From: an uncultured Flavobacterium sp.
GTDB lineage: Bacteria; Bacteroidota; Bacteroidia; Flavobacteriales; Flavobacteriaceae
NCBI RefSeq assembly: GCF_946481155.1
Contig: NZ_CAMLMK010000109.1
Location: 1 to 8,738, forward strand
Reading direction: 5' to 3'
Length of the DNA: 8,738 bases
The notes under the pieces were generated by a model, which saw nothing but the letters and a program-made list of their open reading frames with translations, was not told the origin of the DNA and searched no databases. This document shows, piece by piece, positions 1 to 4,805 of this stretch (positions within the stretch are counted from its first letter, which is position 1; every line of letters begins with the position of its first letter). The position numbers and the translations under genes are program-made.

Positions 1-658
1 ATACTTGTCCTTTTTCTAATTGACCAATGATTTCTTTTTTCTGTACTTCAATATCCGCTTCGATAAGCGCTTTGTGAGAAACAACTACGTTTTTGAACTC
101 ATGGTTGATTTTCACAACTTTGAACTCCATAGTTTTGTTTACATATTGATCGTAATCACGGATAGGCTTAACATCGATTTGAGAACCTGGCAAGAAAGCT
201 TCAATACCAAATACGTCAACGATCATACCACCTTTAGTTCTGCATTTCACGAAACCGTTAACGATTTCTCCAGTCTCATTAGCAGCAATAACTCTATCCC
301 AAGCTTTGATTGTACGTGCTTTTCTGTGAGATAATACTAACTGACCTGATTTGTCCTCACGAACGTCAATTAATACTTCTACTTTGTCTCCAACTTTTAA
401 GTTTGGATTGTAACGGAATTCGTTTAATGAAATTACACCTTCAGACTTAGCGTTGATATCAACGATAGCATCTCTTTCAGTGATTCTAACAACAACACCT
501 TCTACTACTTCTTCCTGATCAGTAGCAATGAAAGTTTTTGCTACTAACTCTTCAAATTCCTGTAAGTTTTTCTCGTCTACTGCATCGATACCTTCTTCGA
601 AGTTATGCCAGTTAAAATTCGCTAAAAACTCTTCTTGTGATTTTAATGTTTCAGACAT
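1..658 (-). CDS. rpsA: 30S ribosomal protein S1, N-terminal part (cut by left window edge)
   Basis: S1 binds the 30S subunit and helps load mRNA; it matters especially in Bacteroidetes, where Shine-Dalgarno sequences are weak. The visible 219 codons begin MSETLKSQEEFLANFNW. After an acidic N-terminal stretch (residues about 1-50) come two S1-type OB-fold repeats. The first is about 51-114 (EGVVVRITERDAIVDI, then SEGVISLNEF, ending LVLSHRKA); the second is about 132-198 (VNGFVKCRTKGGMIVDVFG, then EAFLPGSQ, ending VVVSHKAL). Full-length proteins of this group carry further repeats, so more than half of the gene lies beyond position 1. The start is the ATG at 656-658: the same frame meets a TAA 24 codons upstream with no other ATG between. 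No good Shine-Dalgarno sequence lies close to the start. A well-matched promoter lies about 120 bp upstream. Identification is firm. Confidence 0.96.
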   Translation of the reverse strand, partial: MSETLKSQEEFLANFNWHNFEEGIDAVDEKNLQEFEELVAKTFIATDQEEVVEGVVVRITERDAIVDINAKSEGVISLNEFRYNPNLKVGDKVEVLIDVREDKSGQLVLSHRKARTIKAWDRVIAANETGEIVNGFVKCRTKGGMIVDVFGIEAFLPGSQIDVKPIRDYDQYVNKTMEFKVVKINHEFKNVVVSHKALIEADIEVQKKEIIGQLEKGQV

Positions 659-771
659 GTCTGATAAAAAATTTGTATTCTGTTCCTCTTGTGTGTCTAA
701 TGCGGCAGAAAAAACAGAAGTGTTTTACATATAAATTATTGATTACCTAATGGATACACTAACCGCCAAAA
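659..771 (-). promoter_or_regulatory. rpsA 5' leader with a possible hairpin
   Basis: If transcription starts a few bases after the -7 box at 778-785, the rpsA mRNA has a leader of roughly 110 nt, long for this window. On the minus strand CTGTTTTTT (709-717) can pair with GAGGAACAG (680-688): nine pairs, three of them G-U, around a 20-nt loop. The right arm is the only purine-rich, Shine-Dalgarno-like stretch upstream of the start, although it sits about 21 nt from the ATG. Autogenous control of rpsA through its leader is known in enterobacteria; whether this leader works that way is inference. Confidence 0.35.
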
Positions 772-777
772 GGTGTG

Positions 778-809
778 CAAAGGTAATGCTTTTTTTAATA
801 ATACAAAAA
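778..809 (-). promoter_or_regulatory. Bacteroidetes-type promoter of rpsA
   Basis: On the minus strand the -7 box TACCTTTG (778-785) matches the Bacteroidetes consensus TAnnTTTG exactly. A TTTTTG element (804-809) lies 18 bp upstream, within the usual spacing for the -33 TTTG box. The predicted transcription start is near 771. This is the best promoter match in the window and fits a highly expressed ribosomal protein gene. Confidence 0.75.
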
Positions 810-818
810 TTTACGAGC

Positions 819-941
819 AGATTATTAGATTGTTAGACTACTTAGATAGTTGGATTAATTAGAATGCTAGATTATTAAAATGTCAGATTACTTCTTGAGG
901 TATGAAAGCCTTCTAAAAATCTAAGTAGTCTAACAATCTAA
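819..941. repeat. Octamer-repeat palindromic intergenic element
   Basis: Two features overlap. From 819 to 893 the plus strand is a run of degenerate 8-9 nt units of the form AGATTRTT: AGATTATT, AGATTGTT, AGACTACTT, AGATAGTT, GGATTAATT, AGAATGCT, AGATTATT, AAAATGTC, AGATTACTT. In addition, 825-847 and 919-941 are perfect 23-nt inverted repeats of each other separated by 71 bp, so the whole can fold into a long hairpin. No ORF or transposase lies inside. It sits just upstream of the rpsA promoter and ends 29 bp before the next gene. It may be a small non-autonomous element or a remnant of a dispersed intergenic repeat family. Confidence 0.7.
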
Positions 942-958
942 AATGTCCGGGAAGTCTT

Positions 959-966
959 TATATTTG
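959..966 (+). promoter_or_regulatory. Possible -7 box of the small membrane-protein gene
   Basis: TATATTTG matches TAnnTTTG exactly but lies only 4 bp before the ATG at 971, which would put the transcription start at or next to the start codon. No TTTG/TTG is found at the expected -33 position (about 935-942), so the match may be chance in AT-rich DNA. Confidence 0.3.
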
Positions 967-970
967 AAAC

Positions 971-1534
971 ATGGAAACGACTTTCAGAATCTTCAAACCC
1001 AAACGCAGGTATATAAATCCTTCTAAAGGGAATATTTTATTTGCCATAATGATAGTTTCTTTAGTAATTACCGTAAACATTCCTAACAACATTGTATTTA
1101 AAACCATTACGATAGTCAGCATAGGTCTCTATCTGCTGTACCATTACACAGAATATACCAGAATCGAGTATGTGAGCGGAGAAACCGACGGTACTATTAC
1201 CTTTCATCAGGATAGCTTGGTTATCAATGGAAGAAAGATTGATATCACCGAAATAAAGAAAATTTATCTAAGCGCCTGCGACTATTACGGAAAACATACC
1301 AGCGATCGAAACACCATACCATTATCAAAGGGCACTCGCAATGTGGTAAACCTGACTTTAACCACCGGAGAAAATAGTGTTGTCTTTTTCAAAATGCAAA
1401 ACTTTTCACAGCGAATGGAACTTGTCCCTTTTGTCGCAAATCTTATAAAAAACAATCTTATATCTTCAGAAAAAGCTCTTGCATCCTTAGAACTCCATAA
1501 TTCTGCAGTGTTCAAAAATTTTAAAAGAGCCTAA
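971..1534 (+). CDS. Hypothetical membrane protein with two TM helices and a possible PH-like domain
   Basis: I do not recognise this 187-residue protein. It has a basic N-terminus (FKPKRRYINPSKG), two adjacent hydrophobic segments at about residues 21-37 and 41-59, and then a soluble part from about 62. The soluble part alternates predicted strands (GTITFHQDSLVINGRKI, ITEIKKIYL, NVVNLTLTTGENSVVFF) and ends in a likely helix at about 147-163 (RMELVPFVANLIKN). Two membrane hairpin helices followed by a strand-rich domain with a C-terminal helix recall small bacterial PH-domain membrane proteins; this is inference from pattern only. It is the only plus-strand gene here, between divergent rpsA and convergent nupG, with a shared hairpin terminator right after its TAA. 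No Shine-Dalgarno sequence is visible. The length and the hydrophobic pattern support a real gene. Confidence 0.8.
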   Translation: METTFRIFKPKRRYINPSKGNILFAIMIVSLVITVNIPNNIVFKTITIVSIGLYLLYHYTEYTRIEYVSGETDGTITFHQDSLVINGRKIDITEIKKIYLSACDYYGKHTSDRNTIPLSKGTRNVVNLTLTTGENSVVFFKMQNFSQRMELVPFVANLIKNNLISSEKALASLELHNSAVFKNFKRA

Positions 1535-1570
1535 AAAAAGAGCCTGATTATTTAACCAGGCTCTTTGTTT
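1533..1570. terminator. Bidirectional terminator between the membrane-protein gene and nupG
   Basis: A perfect 10-bp stem (AAAGAGCCTG at 1537-1546 with CAGGCTCTTT at 1557-1566) closes a 10-nt loop. On the minus strand, for nupG, it is followed by a run of seven T including the end of the stem. On the plus strand it is followed by GTTTCT. It lies between the two stop codons (1532-1534 and 1576-1578) of the convergent genes and can serve both, with the better T-run for nupG. Confidence 0.85.
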
Positions 1571-1575
1571 CTATA

Positions 1576-2829
1576 CTAATGCGTCACATTCTCCACATCC
1601 TTCAGATTGTGCTTGTGCTTAAACATAATTGCAAAAGCAATTGCAATCACCAAAGCATAACCTGAAAACGCAAGCCAGATATTGTGCCAGTCACGCTGAC
1701 CATCAACCGTAAAATATTTATCGATTACATAACCGCTGATAACTCCGCCAAATAAGGCTCCGAATCCATTGGACATCATCATGAATAATCCCTGGGCGCT
1801 GGAACGGATTTTAGAGTCGGTAGTAGTTTCTATGAAAAGCGATCCTGAAATATTGAAGAAATCGAATGCCATTCCGTAAACGACACAGGATAAAATAATC
1901 ATCCACAATCCTCCCTCCGGATCACCATAAGCAAACAATCCAAATCGTAATACCCAGGCAAGCATACTAATTAACATAACTTGTTTAATTCCAAAACGCT
2001 TCAGGAAAAACGGAATAGCAAGGATAAACAATGTTTCAGAAATCTGAGAAATCGACATGATTATAGTTGAATATTTCACGACAAAGGAATCTGCATACTG
2101 AGGGATTTTTTCAAACTCCGACAAATAGGTGTCACCATACATATTAGTTAGCTGCAAAGCACCTCCCAAAAACATGGAAAAGATGAAGAACAATGCCGTT
2201 TTATAATTTGCGAAAAGCTTAAACGCGTTTAATCCTAATGACTGCATCAAAGAGGCGTCTTTTGAAGTCTTGTTCTGCGGAGGACAGGCCGGTAATGTAA
2301 ACGAGTAAATACCCAACACTATTGCAGCAAAAGCCGAAATGTAGAACATATTCGCAGAAGCTTTGTTTCCGCTTAGATTGGTAATCCACATCGCAACGAT
2401 AAACCCAACAGTTCCCCATACACGAATCGGGGGAAATACTTTAACCACATCAAAATTGTTATTCTTTAAAATTGTATAGCCAATGGAATTTGACAATGAA
2501 ATCGTTGGCATATAACACAACATTGCGGCAAATATCACCCAGAAGAAACTGGACGGATCTTCAACCTGCGGTAAATAAGCAATCGCCAAGCCTCCTAAAA
2601 TATGCAGTACGCCATACAATCTTTCGGCATTCACCCAACGGTCGGCTATAATTCCCGTTAAAGCGGGCATTAAAATAGAAGAAAGTCCCAAAGTGGAGAA
2701 AATAGCGCCAAACTCTGCCCCGCTCCAGTGTTTTGTTCCAAACCAATAGTTACCAACGGTAATCAACCAGGCTCCCCAGACAAAAAACTGCAGAAAGCTC
2801 ATTAAAACAAGGCGATTTTTTATGTTCAT
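1576..2829 (-). CDS. nupG: Nucleoside:H+ symporter, NupG family (MFS)
   Basis: Inner-membrane transporter that imports nucleosides with protons. The 417 residues match the usual length of E. coli NupG and XapB, and the sequence can be aligned by eye along its whole length. Conserved blocks are SFLQFFVWGAWL (11-22), MPALTGIIADRW (54-65), FPPIRVWGTVGFI (132-144), FFIFSMFLGG (214-223) with QLTNM after it (226-230), MSISQISETLFIL (258-270), YGMAFDFFNISGS (318-330) and RSSAQGLFMMMSNGFG (342-357). From memory, the E. coli counterparts of R136, Q226, N229, Q262 and E265 have been linked to nucleoside binding; all are present here. About twelve membrane helices are expected. The ATG at 2827-2829 aligns with the E. 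coli start. It lies downstream of cmk on the same strand, but a strong terminator separates them, so it is probably transcribed alone. Whether it prefers purine or pyrimidine nucleosides cannot be told from sequence. Confidence 0.93.
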   Translation of the reverse strand: MNIKNRLVLMSFLQFFVWGAWLITVGNYWFGTKHWSGAEFGAIFSTLGLSSILMPALTGIIADRWVNAERLYGVLHILGGLAIAYLPQVEDPSSFFWVIFAAMLCYMPTISLSNSIGYTILKNNNFDVVKVFPPIRVWGTVGFIVAMWITNLSGNKASANMFYISAFAAIVLGIYSFTLPACPPQNKTSKDASLMQSLGLNAFKLFANYKTALFFIFSMFLGGALQLTNMYGDTYLSEFEKIPQYADSFVVKYSTIIMSISQISETLFILAIPFFLKRFGIKQVMLISMLAWVLRFGLFAYGDPEGGLWMIILSCVVYGMAFDFFNISGSLFIETTTDSKIRSSAQGLFMMMSNGFGALFGGVISGYVIDKYFTVDGQRDWHNIWLAFSGYALVIAIAFAIMFKHKHNLKDVENVTH

Positions 2830-2886
2830 ATATTTTTTTATGATGCTAGATTATTATTTTTTTAAAAAGCCGGTAAATCTAAGACT
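2830..2886. repeat. nupG upstream region with a relic of the intergenic repeat
   Basis: Positions 2843-2856 (ATGCTAGATTATTA) repeat exactly the 14 bp at 864-877 inside the palindromic element, in the same orientation. Further on, AAATCTAAGACTAAAAA (2875-2891) resembles the right side of that element (AAATCTAAGTAGTCTAA, 917-933). This looks like a shorter, decayed relative. The region should also hold the nupG promoter. The best candidate is TAGATTTA on the minus strand (2874-2881), one mismatch from TAnnTTTG, with TTTTG 19 bp upstream, but that upstream box lies inside the cmk terminator stem and the call is weak. Confidence 0.4.
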
Positions 2887-2942
2887 AAAAACAAAAAATC
2901 CAAAATAATTTGAACTATTCTCTACTTCAAATTATTTTGGAT
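2887..2942 (-). terminator. Rho-independent terminator of porQ-cmk
   Basis: A perfect 17-bp stem (2926-2942 paired with 2898-2914) closes an 11-nt loop. On the minus strand it is followed by TTTTTTGTTTTT. It begins 16 bp after the cmk stop codon. The stem is AT-rich but long and uninterrupted. It should separate porQ-cmk from nupG downstream. Confidence 0.9.
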
Positions 2943-2958
2943 AAGTGCTGTTGGTTTA

Positions 2959-3648
2959 TTACACAGTAACTTTCTCGGATACCAGATTTAAAACAATCTG
3001 GAATTGCTCTTTTTTAGTTAACGCCGAATTGTCTAATTCAATAGCGTCTGCAGCTTTTACAAGAGGGGAATCTTCTCTATGGGTATCAATATAATCGCGT
3101 TGCATTACGTTTTCCAGTACTTCCTGGTAGGTAACTTTTTGCCCGTTTTCAATCAGCTCGTCAAACCTTCTGTTGGCACGCGTTTGCGGACTCGCTGTCA
3201 TAAATATTTTCAGTTCGGCATTCGGAAAAACTACGGTACCGATGTCGCGGCCGTCCATTACGATGGCTTTATGCTTGCCCATTTGCTGTTGCTGTTCCAC
3301 TAATTTGGAACGCACTTCAGATATTTCAGCAATTTTGCTTACCAAACGGGATACGTCCAGCGTACGGATTTCGGTTTCTACATTTTTTCCGTTAAGGAAC
3401 ATTTCGGCGAATCCTAAATCGGGGTTGAATTCAAAATGAAGGTGTAAATCCGGAAGGGCCTCAACCAACTTGTTCTTATCCAGATGGTTTTCAGAAACAT
3501 AATGATGCTGCATGGCGAAAAACGTCACCGCACGATACATTGCTCCCGTGTCTACATAGACATAACCTAATTCCCTGGCCAGCTGTTTTGCCAGCGTACT
3601 TTTTCCTGTCGACGAAAATCCGTCTATTGCTATTGTAATTTTTTTCAA
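2959..3648 (-). CDS. cmk: Cytidylate kinase (CMP/dCMP kinase)
   Basis: Cytoplasmic enzyme that transfers a phosphate from ATP to CMP or dCMP, giving CDP/dCDP for nucleic acid synthesis and salvage. The 229 residues are typical of the bacterial enzyme. Visible motifs are the P-loop GFSSTGKS (10-17), DTGAMYRA (33-40) in the nucleotide monophosphate-binding region, MDGRDIGTVVFPNA (131-144), RANRR (157-161), RDYIDTHREDSPL (184-196) in the lid region and AADAIELDNS (199-208). The start is TTG (3646-3648): it gives the standard N-terminus KKITIAIDGFSSTGKS, and no in-frame ATG or GTG is found nearby upstream. No Shine-Dalgarno sequence is seen. It follows porQ by 16 bp with no terminator between, so it is very likely co-transcribed from the porQ promoter. 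A strong hairpin terminator follows. Confidence 0.96.
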   Translation of the reverse strand: MKKITIAIDGFSSTGKSTLAKQLARELGYVYVDTGAMYRAVTFFAMQHHYVSENHLDKNKLVEALPDLHLHFEFNPDLGFAEMFLNGKNVETEIRTLDVSRLVSKIAEISEVRSKLVEQQQQMGKHKAIVMDGRDIGTVVFPNAELKIFMTASPQTRANRRFDELIENGQKVTYQEVLENVMQRDYIDTHREDSPLVKAADAIELDNSALTKKEQFQIVLNLVSEKVTV

Positions 3649-3664
3649 AACGTATATTTTAAAG

Positions 3665-4684
3665 CTACTGCAGGTTAATGGTCAGGCCGAACAAACTCAT
3701 ATTGGCCGCAACGGTATACCTGGAGTAGGAATAATCAAATTTTATTTTATTGAAACGAAGTCCGAAACCGGCTGAAATTCCCGAGAAATTACGCTGTTCC
3801 AAAATACGGAGCTCCTCGCCTCTCCGGAAGTTATAACTGAACCGGAAATTAATGCTTTTTTTCGGAAACAACTCGGCGCCAATGATAACGTGACGAAACG
3901 CATTGCTGAAAAATGAAACTTTCTCTTCCTTGCCCTCACCGTCAATGGTATCTTCGGTCCGGTTTGGGTTGCTGAATGCGATGTCCCACTGTTGCAGGTT
4001 TTCTAATGTCAGATGCCAACGCAACGGAACATTCTCCAATTCCTGGGAAATTCCGGCCATCACCTCAAGCGGCAATTTTTCCCTGTCACCCGCGTAGGTA
4101 GTAATTTGCATACCGACATTTCTAACCACAACCGCAGCATTGATGTCGTTTTTTTCATCGAGGTACAATACACCTATATCTGCGGCAGCGCCAAAAGAAT
4201 TATAGCTTTCCAGAGTCGATGAAATCAGTTTCACATTGGCTCCAACATAAACAGGAGTCCACGGAATATTATAGGCATAACCACCCGATAATGCTATTTC
4301 ACTTCCGGTAAAATCACTGCTTTTTTCTCCATTTTCATCATAACCTTCAAACTTTCCATAATTGACATAATTCACGCCAATATGCAGTGTTTGCACATGT
4401 CGGTCCCAAGTATAAGCATAAGCTCCGGTCCCATAGGTTACTTCGCCGAAATAACTTCCGTAATTTAAGGAAAGATGGTTGTCCATTTCCGCGTTGATTG
4501 TGGCTGGGTTGTAAATACCCTGATTGACATCCTGATCGTATATGGTAACTGTTTTTCCGCCAAGCGCAGCCTGACGTGGCGATGTTACTAAATTCAGAAA
4601 CTGATAAGTGTATTTTCCTCCAATCTGACTGTAATTCACAGCACAAATTAGCAGAAAAAAGGAAATCAGTAGTTTTTTTGACAT
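3665..4684 (-). CDS. porQ: Type IX secretion system outer-membrane protein PorQ
   Basis: PorQ is an outer-membrane beta-barrel protein of the Bacteroidetes type IX secretion system. In Porphyromonas gingivalis it belongs to the PorU-PorV-PorQ-PorZ complex that processes and attaches secreted cargo at the cell surface. The 339-residue precursor begins with a signal peptide (KK, then LLISFFLLICAV, cleavage near NYS-Q at about residue 19-20). It continues with the family's N-terminal block YQFLNLVTSPRQAALGG (27-43) and DVNQGIYNPATIN (52-64), then repeated alternating aromatic strands (SLNYGSYFGEVTYGTGAYAY, LHIGVNYVNYG) to a C-terminus ending in the barrel-like strand LFGLTINLQ. I chose the ATG at 4682-4684 because it starts the signal peptide; an upstream ATG-like start at 4765 would add 27 residues and overlap the promoter and terminator. 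It is the first gene of the porQ-cmk unit. No other secretion-system gene is visible here. Confidence 0.93.
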   Translation of the reverse strand: MSKKLLISFFLLICAVNYSQIGGKYTYQFLNLVTSPRQAALGGKTVTIYDQDVNQGIYNPATINAEMDNHLSLNYGSYFGEVTYGTGAYAYTWDRHVQTLHIGVNYVNYGKFEGYDENGEKSSDFTGSEIALSGGYAYNIPWTPVYVGANVKLISSTLESYNSFGAAADIGVLYLDEKNDINAAVVVRNVGMQITTYAGDREKLPLEVMAGISQELENVPLRWHLTLENLQQWDIAFSNPNRTEDTIDGEGKEEKVSFFSNAFRHVIIGAELFPKKSINFRFSYNFRRGEELRILEQRNFSGISAGFGLRFNKIKFDYSYSRYTVAANMSLFGLTINLQ

Positions 4685-4719
4685 TTTTATTTTTCGTTTC
4701 TGAATGTATAACGTGAATG

Positions 4720-4751
4720 CGAAGATAAAATTATAAACGGGATTACACAAA
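4720..4751 (-). promoter_or_regulatory. Promoter of porQ-cmk, overlapping the lon terminator T-run
   Basis: On the minus strand a -7 box TATCTTCG (4720-4727; one mismatch from TAnnTTTG) lies 20 bp downstream of a TTTG (4748-4751). That TTTG is the end of the T-run of the lon terminator. The predicted start near 4714 gives a leader of about 30 nt before the porQ ATG at 4684. Confidence 0.55.
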
Positions 4752-4788
4752 AAAAGAGATTCCAACTTATTGCTAAATCGGAATCTCT
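4749..4788 (-). terminator. Rho-independent terminator of lon
   Basis: A 9-bp stem on the minus strand (AGAGATTCC at 4780-4788 with GGAATCTCT at 4755-4763) closes a 16-nt loop and is followed by six T and then GTG. It lies 17 bp after the lon stop codon at 4806-4808. Confidence 0.85.
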
Positions 4789-4805
4789 GAACTTTATCTT
4801 TTTAA

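Noticed and set aside
725..730. Start-stop pair ATG TAA in the rpsA leader, in frame with rpsA
   Set aside because: A minimal upstream ORF is possible in principle, but a single ATG TAA is expected by chance in AT-rich DNA and nothing else supports it.
20..734. Plus-strand open frames across the rpsA region
   Set aside because: They are antisense to rpsA, whose S1 repeats are unmistakable; the proteins look like translated complement with no motif.
819..893. CRISPR array
   Set aside because: The units are 8-9 nt, degenerate and directly adjacent, with no spacers and no cas genes nearby.
4685..4765. Upstream start for porQ adding 27 residues
   Set aside because: It would place a non-signal sequence before a clear signal peptide and would overlap the promoter and the lon terminator.
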